Shown here: positions 35,643 to 44,400 of the stretch, piece by piece
Layout of the letters: each line of letters opens with the position of its first letter
Position numbering within the stretch: position 1 is the stretch's first letter
Source: Erysipelotrichaceae bacterium
GTDB lineage: Bacteria > Bacillota_I > Bacilli_A > Erysipelotrichales > Erysipelotrichaceae
DNA length: 64,000 nucleotides
Assembly (NCBI GenBank): GCA_017431405.1
Contig: JAFRLB010000055.1
Location: forward strand, 1 to 64,000
Direction: 5' to 3'
Notes under the pieces: model-generated
Databases searched by the model: none
What the model was told of the DNA's origin: nothing
The model's input: only the letters and a program-made list of their open reading frames with translations
Made by a program: the position numbers and the translations under genes

Positions 35643-36292
35643 TAAAGTCCTAACTCCTTCTTAACTCTTTCAACTGCGAGTCTTGGAGAAGTTAATACCG
35701 GTTTTGTGGTTTCACCTAATAATGGTAAGATGGCAGTCATTGAACCCTGAGCCAGTACTACAACATCATTTTCAGCTTCTGCCTTGCGGATTGCCTTGAT
35801 GACAAGTTCATTATGCTTATCAACATCGCCGCTCATTAAGATGTCCAAAGCACCGTCAACCAGGTATTCAGTTACAGTTACGTCCTTATTAGCTTCCTTA
35901 GCCTTTGTTCTTACTAAGTTACAGCTTGGCTTTACCGTAGAAGCAACTGTAGCTACGACACCGATTCTGGTGCCGAGTTCAACAGCCTTTTCGGCCATTG
36001 CTTCATCAATTTTCAGAGTCTTACAGTCAGCCTGTTTTCTGGCAATGTCGAATGCCTCACCAACTGAAGAACACTGGTTAAAGATCAGATCAGGTTTCAA
36101 GGTCTTGGCAACCTGAACATATGCACACATTCTGCTGATGATGGCTGGATTGATTTGGCCATTCTTCTTTACTTCTTCCAGTAAAGAATCATCAATGATG
36201 TTTACCATTTCTACTTCCGGAACGATTTCCTTAAATAAAGCTTTCAAGTCGTTTAATGAAACTGGACTTGTGTGGATCAATACTACCTTCAT
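35642..36292 (-). CDS. Asp/Glu/hydantoin-racemase superfamily protein
   Basis: 216 residues, resembling the aspartate/glutamate racemase fold: IHTSPVSL near the start, FNQCSSVGEAFDIARK (first active-site Cys-like position), IGVVATVASTVKPSC and VVLAQGSMTAILP. The second Cys usual in two-base racemases is not obvious, so it may not be a racemase. Members of this fold often sit beside DUF1537 kinases in acid-sugar clusters, as here. Confidence 0.75.
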   Translation of the reverse strand: MKVVLIHTSPVSLNDLKALFKEIVPEVEMVNIIDDSLLEEVKKNGQINPAIISRMCAYVQVAKTLKPDLIFNQCSSVGEAFDIARKQADCKTLKIDEAMAEKAVELGTRIGVVATVASTVKPSCNLVRTKAKEANKDVTVTEYLVDGALDILMSGDVDKHNELVIKAIRKAEAENDVVVLAQGSMTAILPLLGETTKPVLTSPRLAVERVKKELGL

Positions 36293-36305
36293 ATCTTATA
36301 ATTCC

Positions 36306-36334
36306 TTTCCAAAAACATATCTCTGTACTATAAT
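36306..36334 (+). promoter_or_regulatory. Promoter for a leaderless small-protein mRNA
   Basis: TTTCCA (36306-36311), 17-base spacer, TATAAT (36329-36334), six bases before ATG 36341. Transcription would begin at the start codon. Confidence 0.6.
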
Positions 36335-36340
36335 ACTGAT

Positions 36341-36565
36341 ATGATTAAAACACTTATTCTTATCAGGGACATCCTGATGTACATCGGCACCTTTGCCGGT
36401 ATCTTCATGATAGGTTATGTCAGAGTTTCTTTCTCTTCAAGACAACAGAAATCTCCAGGCATCGCCTTAGACTACAACGACAGGGAAAAGGCCTTGCGTA
36501 AAGCAGCCATCATAATCCTGGCTATTTCAATTGCCCTTGCCCTGATTCCTACCAAAAACCTTTAG
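36341..36565 (+). CDS. Small two-helix membrane protein inside the sugar-acid island
   Basis: 74 residues with hydrophobic helices at about 5-26 and 54-70 joined by a charged loop (SSRQQKS...DYNDREKALRK). The family is not recognised. It lies on the strand opposite to the surrounding operon, with its own consensus -10 and its own terminator, so it is an independent transcription unit wedged between the racemase-like and dehydrogenase genes. No Shine-Dalgarno sequence precedes the ATG. Confidence 0.7.
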   Translation: MIKTLILIRDILMYIGTFAGIFMIGYVRVSFSSRQQKSPGIALDYNDREKALRKAAIIILAISIALALIPTKNL

Positions 36566-36587
36566 AAGCTTGGCGCTTCTTTTTTTA
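36564..36587 (+). terminator. Terminator of the small membrane protein gene
   Basis: AGAAGC and GCTTCT around a 5-base loop, starting in the stop codon and followed by seven T; the right end touches the stop codon of the converging dehydrogenase. Confidence 0.85.
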
Positions 36588-37649
36588 TCCTTTATATTCC
36601 TCAAGCTTCAGGATGGTTTCTCTGACCATTTCCTTTGTAATTTCATAAGGAATGTGGTTGAGTTCAGGATTAATGATCGTGGCATCAAGAATGTCATCCA
36701 TTGGATCATCCTTTTCCAGATCAAGATCCTTCAGACATACCGGAAGCTTAACCTTCTTATTGAACTGGTATACCTTCTTGAGGTCTTCCATCTGATTGTC
36801 AATTAATAACTGTACTAAAGTACCATAGGAAACGATTTCACCGTGCAGGTGCTTCTGTTCCATCCATTCTCTTACTGTTAAGCCATAGTATAATGCATGA
36901 GCCAAGGCACTGTTATAGTCTGGATTGACGATCAGTGATACCCCACCGGTAGCGATGATGATTGACTTGATGACATCTTCAACTTCAGCAGAAACTACGT
37001 GGTTCTTAACGTCTTCATAGGCCTTTTCACCCTTTTCCAGGATCGGGTCATAACACAACGCTGAAATGGTTCTGCCAAAGTCGCTTTCAAAGTCAACGAC
37101 ATCATTTTTTGAAGAGAAAACACATTCAACGTGTTTAGCCATTGTATCACCCATGCCTGCCCAGAAATACTTGGCCGGTGCGTTAACTACGATCTCAGGG
37201 TCAATGAAACAGTGTACCGGAGGATTCTTCAAACGGTATACTTCCTTAAATGAACCGTCATCATTATGCAATACGGCAATTCTGGTAACTGCGGCACATG
37301 TAGAAGCGATGCTGGCAACGGTAAATACGGGCTTGTTCAGCTTGTCACCTACTACCTTGGCAACGTCAATGCACTTGCCACCGCCTACTGCCAGAATCAG
37401 ATCTGCTTTACTGATTTCTTCTACAGCACTTAACTTATCAATATTGGCATATGAAGCTTCCTTGCCATATACTGCCTGATAAACGATTTCAAAATCCTTT
37501 AAGGCAGGAAGTACCTTATCCTTGGAAGCCTTAAAGGCCTTTTCACCGTATAATAAGGCAACCTTACGGCCATAGAATGACATTACGTTTTCAAAATTAT
37601 CAAATGCATCTGTTCCAATCGTATAACATGGAAGATAATAACTTTTCAT
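36585..37649 (-). CDS. Iron-containing dehydrogenase, glycerol dehydrogenase (GldA) family
   Basis: 354 residues. NAD-binding loop AVGGGKCIDVAKVVGDK (about 88-104), VASIAST, and metal ligands in AGMGDTMAKH (Asp), ALAHALYYGLT (His) and HLHGEIVSYG (His). GldA-type enzymes oxidise glycerol or reduce dihydroxyacetone and other small aldehydes or ketones. In this island it may reduce a short aldehyde product. It is separated from its upstream neighbour by a terminator-like hairpin. Confidence 0.88.
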   Translation of the reverse strand: MKSYYLPCYTIGTDAFDNFENVMSFYGRKVALLYGEKAFKASKDKVLPALKDFEIVYQAVYGKEASYANIDKLSAVEEISKADLILAVGGGKCIDVAKVVGDKLNKPVFTVASIASTCAAVTRIAVLHNDDGSFKEVYRLKNPPVHCFIDPEIVVNAPAKYFWAGMGDTMAKHVECVFSSKNDVVDFESDFGRTISALCYDPILEKGEKAYEDVKNHVVSAEVEDVIKSIIIATGGVSLIVNPDYNSALAHALYYGLTVREWMEQKHLHGEIVSYGTLVQLLIDNQMEDLKKVYQFNKKVKLPVCLKDLDLEKDDPMDDILDATIINPELNHIPYEITKEMVRETILKLEEYKG

Positions 37650-37656
37650 ACTTTAC

Positions 37657-37682
37657 TCCTCTTCAAAAAACGATGTCTTAAA
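37657..37682 (-). terminator. Internal terminator/attenuator between isomerase and dehydrogenase genes
   Basis: On the minus strand AAAACGGTG and CATCGTTTT (one G-U pair) enclose a short loop and run into six T. It would reduce transcription into the downstream part of the island. Confidence 0.65.
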
Positions 37683-37699
37683 ACACCGTTTTATTTACA

Positions 37700-38356
37700 T
37701 TATAAAAGTCCTTCAACAAACTTTCTTAATTCTTCGTCCTTGCAGCCTTCGAAGAAGCATTCCAGGAATCTAGGAGTTAATGACTTCTTAACGATATCCT
37801 GATCCATTGCGCTTAAAGCCTCAACTAATGGCTTGGCAACAGCAGCCTTAACTTCTACTAACTTGGCAGCGTTTCTGTTCTGAGATTCCTTACGGCCTGG
37901 TTCATTTGGATAGCCCATGCCCTTTGGAGAACCGAAAGCGATGTTAAAGATGTTCTTCAGGTTAACGTCAGCGCCCCAGCCAAATCCCTTAGCATATGGG
38001 ATTGATAAAGCGTTACCGTTGTTGATCTGTAAGAACAGATAAGCGTCAGATGGTTCAATGCAGTATCCGCATACTACACCTGGCATCATGTTACATGCCA
38101 TTAAAGCACCCTGACCAGTGCCGCAACCTGTAACAACAAAGTCTACAGCGCCTGAATTTAATAACAGAGCAGCCTGTACACCAATGTTCAGGTATGTTAA
38201 GTAACCAGGTTCACCCAGCTGTAAAGGAGCTTCTGCAGTATTCATGCCTGTGTTGTATACTGTGTGTCCCATTGGTTCTACAACTTCCTTCAGTACGCTT
38301 AAAACGAGTTCGTTCTTAGCTGACTGAGAGAATTCATTAATCATTGCAATTTTCAT
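37700..38356 (-). CDS. RpiB/LacA/LacB-family sugar isomerase
   Basis: 218 residues from ATG 38356 (GGGAG ribosome site). The N-terminal domain has the RpiB-type VVTGCGTGQGALMACNMMPG with the catalytic Cys (about 81) and YCIEPSDAYL. A C-terminal extension of about 70 residues (PNEPGRKESQ onward) distinguishes it from RpiB itself. The extended subgroup includes the streptococcal DhuI isomerase of unsaturated uronate products; the present substrate is not known. Confidence 0.85.
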   Translation of the reverse strand: MKIAMINEFSQSAKNELVLSVLKEVVEPMGHTVYNTGMNTAEAPLQLGEPGYLTYLNIGVQAALLLNSGAVDFVVTGCGTGQGALMACNMMPGVVCGYCIEPSDAYLFLQINNGNALSIPYAKGFGWGADVNLKNIFNIAFGSPKGMGYPNEPGRKESQNRNAAKLVEVKAAVAKPLVEALSAMDQDIVKKSLTPRFLECFFEGCKDEELRKFVEGLL

Positions 38357-38392
38357 ATCTTTTCTCCCTTTTTCTTCCATTGAAGATTAATA

Positions 38393-38414
38393 AAGGGCGG
38401 ATTTCTCCGCCCTT
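38393..38414 (-). terminator. GAAA-capped intercistronic hairpin
   Basis: AAGGGCGGA and TCCGCCCTT with loop GAAA on the transcribed strand, between the aldolase and isomerase genes. There is no long T-run, so mRNA processing or stability control is as likely as termination. Confidence 0.7.
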
Positions 38415-38422
38415 AATTTAAG

Positions 38423-39307
38423 CTATTCGTTACTGCCGTTATCAGCAGCTTCAAATGTGTAACGGTCATTTGAACCAATTAAGCGGATATAATTTCTAAC
38501 AAATTCTTTGACAGCCTTTTCAGCTACCATTTCAATGCCGAGATAATCTGTATTTGGTTCAGCTTCCCACTTAGCCTTCATGGCAACTTCAGCAGCATGG
38601 AAAGCATCTGTGCAAACGTTAATCTTATTGATACCACCAGCTACAGCCTTACGGATGTTCTCATCACCTGAGCCTGAACCGCCGTGCAGTACTAATGGCA
38701 TTTTCAATGCAGCCTTTAATTCAGCAAGTCTTTCGAAGTCCAGCTTTGGAACGAATCCTGCAGGATATTTACCGTGAGCTGTACCGATCGCTACTGCCAA
38801 GGCATCAACACCAGTTTCCTTAACGAACTGAACAGCCTGTTCAACGTTGGTATATAAGTCATCTGTACGGCCATCGCCATCAGCTGCCTGTCCAACATGT
38901 CCAAGTTCTGCTTCAACTGAGATTCCCTTTGCATGTGCTAAGTCAACAACCATGCGTGTACGTCTTACGTTTTCTTCATATGGTAATGAAGAAGCGTCGA
39001 TCATGACATTTGAGAATCCCCATTTGATAGCGTCGATTTCAGCTTCCAGAGATGGACCGTGGTCTAAGTTCAGACATACTGGAACGCTTGCTCTTTCAGC
39101 CATTGCCTTGATCATTGGAACCATTTCTGTTGGGTGAGCCAGCTTTGACATCTGACCAACACCAAACTGAACGATGATTGGAGAATGTTCTTCTTCTGCA
39201 GCTTCGATAACTGCTCTAGCCATTTCCATGTTAACACTGTTGACAGCCATAACTGCATAGCCATCACGATTAGCGTTATCAAGGATATATTTCATGTTTA
39301 CATACAT
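38423..39307 (-). CDS. Class II ketose-bisphosphate aldolase
   Basis: 294 residues: catalytic/zinc motifs CLNLDHGPS (about 79-87), VEAELGHVG, AIGTAHGKYP and LVLHGGSGSGDE, with KINVCTDAF. Members cleave fructose-1,6-bisphosphate, tagatose-bisphosphate or 6-phospho-5-dehydro-2-deoxygluconate (IolJ). The IolB-like isomerase and PTS in the same operon make a non-glycolytic substrate likely. Confidence 0.9.
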   Translation of the reverse strand: MYVNMKYILDNANRDGYAVMAVNSVNMEMARAVIEAAEEEHSPIIVQFGVGQMSKLAHPTEMVPMIKAMAERASVPVCLNLDHGPSLEAEIDAIKWGFSNVMIDASSLPYEENVRRTRMVVDLAHAKGISVEAELGHVGQAADGDGRTDDLYTNVEQAVQFVKETGVDALAVAIGTAHGKYPAGFVPKLDFERLAELKAALKMPLVLHGGSGSGDENIRKAVAGGINKINVCTDAFHAAEVAMKAKWEAEPNTDYLGIEMVAEKAVKEFVRNYIRLIGSNDRYTFEAADNGSNE

Positions 39308-39390
39308 AATAATTCATCCTCTTTCTATATGAAGTTTCAGCCTAATTCAAGTTAAGATCAAATAACCTTTAATTCTTTAATTTCTAATTT

Positions 39391-40506
39391 TTATAAGTCG
39401 ATATCAAGATCAACTACTTCTTCTTCAACAGTTTCTTCTTCTTCTGGAGTCTTCTTCAGAACTGCATACAGAACACCTGTGATGACAGAACCGATGGCAC
39501 AAGCTAATAACCACAGACCAACCTTGTTAGAAAGTGGAGCAACTAAGATACCACCATGAGAAGCAGGAGTACCAACACCCCATACCATAGCTAAGCCAGA
39601 AGCGATTGCAGAACCGATCATTGAAGATGGTACAACTCTTAATGGGTCTTCAGCAACGAATGGTAATACACCTTCAGTGATGAAGCATAAGCCCATTGGG
39701 ATACATGTATAAGCAGCATCCTTCTGCTGACGAGTGAACTTCTTTGGAGCTAAGATTGCAGCTAAGCCAACACCGATTGCAGGTGTCATACCGCCGATGA
39801 TCTTTGCTGTTTCAGCACATTCACCGATTCCGCCAGTCTGTGGGTTGTCTGCGTATAATGCGTTAGCAGCCATTGAAGCAGTCTTGTTGATAGGACCGCC
39901 CATGTCGAAGCCCATGCAAGCACCGATAACAGCACCAACTACGAATAATGAACCTGCAGCTAATGACTGGATCCAGCTCTGGAATGCTAACATGATAGCT
40001 GATAATGGTTTCATTAAGATACCGAAGAATACGAATGTAGCGCAGCAAGTAGCGATTACTGGAATGATTAATACAGGCATTAAACCCTGTAAAGCCTTAG
40101 GCATCTTCCAAGTCTTCATCCACTTTACGAAGTAACCAACTAAGAAGCCCATCAGCATAGCGCCAACGAAACCAGTCTTAGTAGGACCACCAGCATAGTA
40201 GCCAATTGCGAAACCAGGAACGATACCAGGTCTGTCTGAGATTGAGTATGCGATACCAGCACATAAGAATGCATAAGCCCAGTTGAAGCCGTTTCCGTTC
40301 ATTTCACCTAACATATGCATGAAGTCTGAAATCTTAGTGATTGAGTAGCCTGAATATGCTAAACCACCGATAGTTGGATCTGACAGTGGTACGCCACTCC
40401 ATGAATAAGCCTTCTGAATAGCACCTGTAATACCGGCCATAACAACCATAGGAATCAGGAATGAAATACCAGTCATGATGTGCTTTCTAAATTCTGAAAA
40501 TTTCAT
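39391..40506 (-). CDS. PTS fructose-family EIIC permease
   Basis: 371 residues, about nine membrane segments. The fructose EIIC signatures are GYYAGGPTKTGFVGAMLMGFLVGY and GFDMGGPINKTASMAANAL, with ITEGVLPFVAEDPLRV near residue 275. B and A domains are encoded separately just upstream. The acidic C-terminal tail ends in VDLDIDL, almost identical to the end of the separate EIIA. Confidence 0.93.
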   Translation of the reverse strand: MKFSEFRKHIMTGISFLIPMVVMAGITGAIQKAYSWSGVPLSDPTIGGLAYSGYSITKISDFMHMLGEMNGNGFNWAYAFLCAGIAYSISDRPGIVPGFAIGYYAGGPTKTGFVGAMLMGFLVGYFVKWMKTWKMPKALQGLMPVLIIPVIATCCATFVFFGILMKPLSAIMLAFQSWIQSLAAGSLFVVGAVIGACMGFDMGGPINKTASMAANALYADNPQTGGIGECAETAKIIGGMTPAIGVGLAAILAPKKFTRQQKDAAYTCIPMGLCFITEGVLPFVAEDPLRVVPSSMIGSAIASGLAMVWGVGTPASHGGILVAPLSNKVGLWLLACAIGSVITGVLYAVLKKTPEEEETVEEEVVDLDIDL

Positions 40507-40554
40507 ATAATAGTCTTCCCCTCTAATTTTTTAAAAACTAAATATAATTATTCT

Positions 40555-40872
40555 TTACTGTTTTGCTGCCAGTTTCTTTTCAATCGTAGATAATAAGCTC
40601 TTTGGCTGCTTCATTGCGACTGAAATAGGAACGTCAACAATCTTTTTGCCCTTGAAACGATTAGCACCACGGATTGCGATATCGTGAGTGTACAGAACAA
40701 CGTCAGCGTTTCCGATGTCTTCAGCTGTCAGTTCGTTCTCGATACCTGCAGAGCCCTGAGTTTCAACCTTAATATCATAGCCTAATTCTTCTGCAGCCTT
40801 TTGCAGTTTTTCGGCAACGATGTAAGTGTGAGCAATGCCTGCTGTACAAGCTGTAATTGCAACAATTTTCAT
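40555..40872 (-). CDS. PTS fructose-family EIIB
   Basis: 105 residues. Phosphorylation Cys in ITACTAGIAHTYIVAEKL (residue 9), a slight variant of the ACPTGIAHT consensus, then VETQGSAGIEN. It passes phosphate from EIIA to the sugar carried by the EIIC next to it. Confidence 0.93.
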   Translation of the reverse strand: MKIVAITACTAGIAHTYIVAEKLQKAAEELGYDIKVETQGSAGIENELTAEDIGNADVVLYTHDIAIRGANRFKGKKIVDVPISVAMKQPKSLLSTIEKKLAAKQ

Positions 40873-41017
40873 ATAGAAACTCCTTTCATAATCTTGAATT
40901 AGCTTACCTTATTTTATAATAGATTTTTTTCTTCCTCAATATTATTTCAAACAAAAATTATATAAATTTTATCATATTGAGTACTTTTATAACGTTTTTG
41001 ATAATGTTTTGATTATT

Positions 41018-41554
41018 TTAGAAGTCAATATCGAGGTCTACAATCTCTTCTTCGTTTAAAACCTTGTCAACTTCACCTAATTCTTCATCTTCACATAAGA
41101 TCAGGTTGAGTATTTCTTCCTTGCTCTGAGCTTGTGATAATTTGGTGACTCTGACATCATTTCCTAACTTGCCGGCCAGTTCACTTAATAACATCATGTG
41201 GTTTCTGGCGAATTCCTTATCAGCGCTGACGCAGAATAAGAAGATCAGATGTGTATCCTGATAGCCATCATCACTCATGCTGCTTTCCCAGCGAATTGGA
41301 TTAACAGTCTTACCGATCATGATGCCGTTACGTAAGACAGCGTTTGACTTGCCGTGAGGAATTGAAAGGTGTGAACCCATTCCTGTAGGGCCTTCTGCTT
41401 CTCTTTCGTAAATGTCCTTTACAAATACGTCAACATCATTGATATATCCATTCTTTAAAAGAACATTTGCCATGTAGTGCAGTACTTCATCCTTGGTAGT
41501 ACCCTGAACTTCAAGATCAATAATGTCTGTGTTAAGAATATCGATTAATGGCAT
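41018..41554 (-). CDS. PTS fructose/mannitol-family EIIA
   Basis: 178 residues. Phospho-His in GSHLSIPHGKSNAV (about residue 65). The domain is of normal size; beyond it an acidic tail ends in VDLDIDF. The 145-base AT-rich gap to EIIB holds no ORF, and I see no clear terminator in it. Confidence 0.92.
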   Translation of the reverse strand: MPLIDILNTDIIDLEVQGTTKDEVLHYMANVLLKNGYINDVDVFVKDIYEREAEGPTGMGSHLSIPHGKSNAVLRNGIMIGKTVNPIRWESSMSDDGYQDTHLIFLFCVSADKEFARNHMMLLSELAGKLGNDVRVTKLSQAQSKEEILNLILCEDEELGEVDKVLNEEEIVDLDIDF

Positions 41555-41595
41555 ATTAATTGTCCTCCCTTATATGTACCATAATAGTAGCAGAT

Positions 41596-42387
41596 TTAGT
41601 CAAAATTAGCATTATGCAACCACAGATATTTTTCGTCCTCATTTCTGGTTGTCTGTAACCATGGATTGCCATCAAGATGACGGATCATCCAGCAGGTATA
41701 CATCTGGAAGCCAGGAGCTACGGCCTGTGGATGCAGTTCTTCAGGTGTAATGGCTGAGAATGAGTTATCAACACTCTTGAATACCTTGTCACCAATGAAG
41801 CTTGCACCAAAGCCCTCTGGTCTGTCGAACTTGAAGTAGTACAGTTCAGGCTGTGGATGTCTGTGTGGTAAGTAGCCTGACCAGTTACCGCGGTCATTCA
41901 GTACTTCACCTAGTACCATGTTTGAATATGGAGCAATGTCCTTGTCAAAAATGGTATTAACTCTTCTTTTGGCAACGTTGCCAAACTTACCGACACATGA
42001 ATAACCCCATGGGGCATCTTCCGGTGTGTATAACTTTGTTGCGAATTCAGTTTCATTCTTTGTGCACTGTACCAGGAATTCACTTTCACATAATGCCTTT
42101 ACAGTTACTTCCTTGCCTGTGCATAAGTGTAAGGCATATGGTCCTTCGGTAAATACGTCTTTACGGCTTACGGTTTCCTTATTGCCTTCATAAGTTAATT
42201 CCAGTTTGCCTGACAGAATCAGTACGGCTGTTTCTTCGCCTGTTCTCTTGAATGTTCTTTCTTCGTTTTCCTTTAAATGATAAACACGTACGTCCATGAG
42301 CATGTCACTGTACTCATTGTCATAAGTACTTAAGATCTCTTCGCCGTTTTCATCAAAATGTGGGTAACCAAACAGTTTCTTTTCCAT
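41596..42387 (-). CDS. IolB/KduI-family cupin isomerase
   Basis: 263 residues with two cupin halves. The metal-binding stretch GNWSGYLPHRHPQPELYYFKFDRPEGFG (His, His, Glu) is close to 5-deoxy-glucuronate isomerase IolB, and ELHPQAVAPGFQMYTCWMIR supplies the last His. No other iol gene (C, D, E, G) is in the window. It may therefore isomerise a different acidic or C6-modified hexose. Lies between the PTS and the split transketolase genes. Confidence 0.85.
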   Translation of the reverse strand: MEKKLFGYPHFDENGEEILSTYDNEYSDMLMDVRVYHLKENEERTFKRTGEETAVLILSGKLELTYEGNKETVSRKDVFTEGPYALHLCTGKEVTVKALCESEFLVQCTKNETEFATKLYTPEDAPWGYSCVGKFGNVAKRRVNTIFDKDIAPYSNMVLGEVLNDRGNWSGYLPHRHPQPELYYFKFDRPEGFGASFIGDKVFKSVDNSFSAITPEELHPQAVAPGFQMYTCWMIRHLDGNPWLQTTRNEDEKYLWLHNANFD

Positions 42388-42404
42388 ATTACTTCTCCTT
42401 CTTT

Positions 42405-43370
42405 TTATTTTCTGCTGATGGCCTTCTTAGCTGCATCAGCTATGTCTTCTACAGTCATTCCATATTCCTTTTCCAGGAAATCCTGGGAACCTACCTGTCC
42501 ATACCTGTTATGAATTCCTATGAATTCCTGCGGTACAGGACAATTACCGGCTAATACATTGGCTATTGCTGAACCAAGGCCGGTGTTTACTTCATGATTT
42601 TCAGCTGTTACCACAGCGCCTGTCTTACCGGCTGATTTCAATAATATCTCCTCATCAAGAGGTTTCCAGGTATGCATGTCTATTACTTCAGCCTCAATTC
42701 CTTCTTCTTTTATTAATTCAGAAGCCTTTAAGGCATTATATACCATGACACCTGAGGCAATTATCGTTACATCCTTGCCTTCCCTTAACAATACACCCTT
42801 GCCTATTTCAAAGTCTGAACCGTCTTCATATATTGTCTTAAAGCTTCTTCTGATTAAACGCATGTAAGTGAGAGAATCAGTTTCAGCCGACCTTTTTGTC
42901 AAGGCATAGGTCTGGGCATAATCACATGGATCCATGATTATGGCATTCGGCACATTGAGGTATATACCGCAATCTTCCAGAGGCATGTGTGTTGCGCCGT
43001 TGAATGCGGCCGTAATGCCAGGGTCAGAACCGATGATGTGTATTGGTCTTTCACCATATCCGGCTGATAAGAACACCTGGTCAAATGCTCTTCTTGAAGC
43101 AAATACGCCAAAGGTGTGCACAAACGGTATTATTCCCGTCGCACTTAAGCCACAGGCAACGCATATCGCATTAGCCTCAGCTATGCCGGCATTGAAGAAT
43201 CTTTCCGGATATTCCTTCTTTATTCTTGTGGCATTGATGCATCCGGCTAGGTCACAGTCAATGTGAACGATCTTCTCATTGACTTTCATCATGTCCAGCA
43301 TTGCATCATCATAGGCATCGCGGTTGTTTCTCTTGTCAATGGTATGTTCCTTAGCTAGTTTATACATCAT
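42405..43370 (-). CDS. Transketolase, C-terminal subunit
   Basis: 321 residues covering the pyrimidine-binding and C-terminal domains: HIDCDLAGCINATRI, NAGIAEANAICVACGLSATG (Glu that activates TPP), TAENHEVNTGLGSAIA. Its start overlaps the N-terminal subunit stop by four bases, so the two make one enzyme. Confidence 0.92.
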   Translation of the reverse strand: MMYKLAKEHTIDKRNNRDAYDDAMLDMMKVNEKIVHIDCDLAGCINATRIKKEYPERFFNAGIAEANAICVACGLSATGIIPFVHTFGVFASRRAFDQVFLSAGYGERPIHIIGSDPGITAAFNGATHMPLEDCGIYLNVPNAIIMDPCDYAQTYALTKRSAETDSLTYMRLIRRSFKTIYEDGSDFEIGKGVLLREGKDVTIIASGVMVYNALKASELIKEEGIEAEVIDMHTWKPLDEEILLKSAGKTGAVVTAENHEVNTGLGSAIANVLAGNCPVPQEFIGIHNRYGQVGSQDFLEKEYGMTVEDIADAAKKAISRK

Positions 43371-44221
43371 GACAATTCCTCCTTTAATGCCTCATATTTT
43401 CTTTCGGCTTCAGCGATTACTTCTTCCCATTGTTCAGCGTTTAACGTTGATGAATGTTCACCGCTTGTTTCCGCAAAGTCTATTCCCTTGCCCTTAACCG
43501 TATTTAATATGATCATTGTCGGCTTATCCTTTATTTCATAAGCCCTGTGGATTGCTTCAAGTATTTCCTTGACGTCGTTACCGTCCTTTACGTCAATTAC
43601 TTCCCAGCCAAAGGCATCAAACTTAGCGCCTATGCCCTTGCCATGAGACATGACTTCTTCAACGGTACCGTCAAGCTGTCTGCCATTATTGTCAACAAAG
43701 CCGATCAGGTTATCCAGATGATAATGAGCGGCGAACTGAGCAGCTTCCCATACCTGGCCTTCATCACATTCACCATCACCACATATGACAAAGACATGTG
43801 AATCAATGCACTGCATCTTATTGCCAAGTGCAGCACCTACTGCCTGGGAAATGCCCTGACCTAATGAACCGGTTGTTAAGTCAACGCCCTTGGTCTTACT
43901 GTGGTCAGTATGTGATGGGAAATCTGATCCTGCTTCATTAAGATGATAGGCGTCTTCCTTTTGGTAATAACCAACTATGCCCAAGGCCGCATACATTGCC
44001 GGACCGGCATGACCTTTTGATAATACCAGCCAGTCCCTTTCCTTCCAGTCAGGATCTTCAGGCTTATAGCGCATTACTTCGCCATAAAGTACTGCCAGTA
44101 CATCGGCAATCGATAAAGAACCCCCTACGTGACCATTGCCCTTTGAAGCGATGATTTTCATGGTTTCCAGTCTGATTTCCGAAGCTAACAGTTTCAGTCT
44201 GTTCAGAGTTTCATTCTTCAT
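43367..44221 (-). CDS. Transketolase, N-terminal subunit
   Basis: 284 residues from ATG 44221 (CAGGAG ribosome site). The TPP-binding motif is GDGECDEGQVWEAAQFAAHYHLDNLIGFVDNN, here about residues 145-176; SKGHAGPAMYAALG and GSLGQGISQAVGAALG are also present. Split transketolases are common in Firmicute accessory sugar pathways. First gene of the large minus-strand operon, behind the promoter at 44284-44312. Confidence 0.92.
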   Translation of the reverse strand: MKNETLNRLKLLASEIRLETMKIIASKGNGHVGGSLSIADVLAVLYGEVMRYKPEDPDWKERDWLVLSKGHAGPAMYAALGIVGYYQKEDAYHLNEAGSDFPSHTDHSKTKGVDLTTGSLGQGISQAVGAALGNKMQCIDSHVFVICGDGECDEGQVWEAAQFAAHYHLDNLIGFVDNNGRQLDGTVEEVMSHGKGIGAKFDAFGWEVIDVKDGNDVKEILEAIHRAYEIKDKPTMIILNTVKGKGIDFAETSGEHSSTLNAEQWEEVIAEAERKYEALKEELS

Positions 44222-44283
44222 AGCTTTCTCCTGTTTCAAGGACATATTTGCCCCATTATTAAAGCAATTTTATTCACGAGACG

Positions 44284-44312
44284 ATTATATCATACGAAAA
44301 AAGCAATTTCCA
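44284..44312 (-). promoter_or_regulatory. Promoter of the transketolase-PTS operon
   Basis: Extended -10 TGATATAAT (TATAAT at 44289-44284) with TGGAAA (44312-44307) 17 bases upstream. The -35 lies within the deoR terminator hairpin. Confidence 0.6.
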
Positions 44313-44323
44313 TAGAAATTGCT
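44297..44323 (-). terminator. Terminator of the deoR gene
   Basis: AGCAATTTC and GAAATTGCT around loop CATA, with six T following on the minus strand. Confidence 0.8.
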
Positions 44324-44326
44324 CAT

Positions 44327-44339
44327 AATTTAATCAAAT
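44327..44339. promoter_or_regulatory. Putative DeoR operator, copy 1
   Basis: AATTTAATCAAAT, identical to 45194-45206. It lies 15 bases upstream of the -35 of the transketolase operon. Confidence 0.5.
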
Positions 44340-44400
44340 TTATCATAACTTTACCATTGACAAGTTATCAATGTGCATATTAATATTGTAATGTATGAAA

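Noticed and set aside
40873-41017. cre-like site or separate promoter between EIIA and EIIB
   Set aside because: An AACGTT core is present, but the match to the cre consensus is poor and no clear -35/-10 pair is found in this AT-rich gap.
44357-44386. Plus-strand TTGACA-18-TAATAT promoter-like pair pointing into deoR antisense
   Set aside because: Nothing follows it on that strand for 800 bases except the deoR antisense; in AT-rich DNA such pairs occur by chance.
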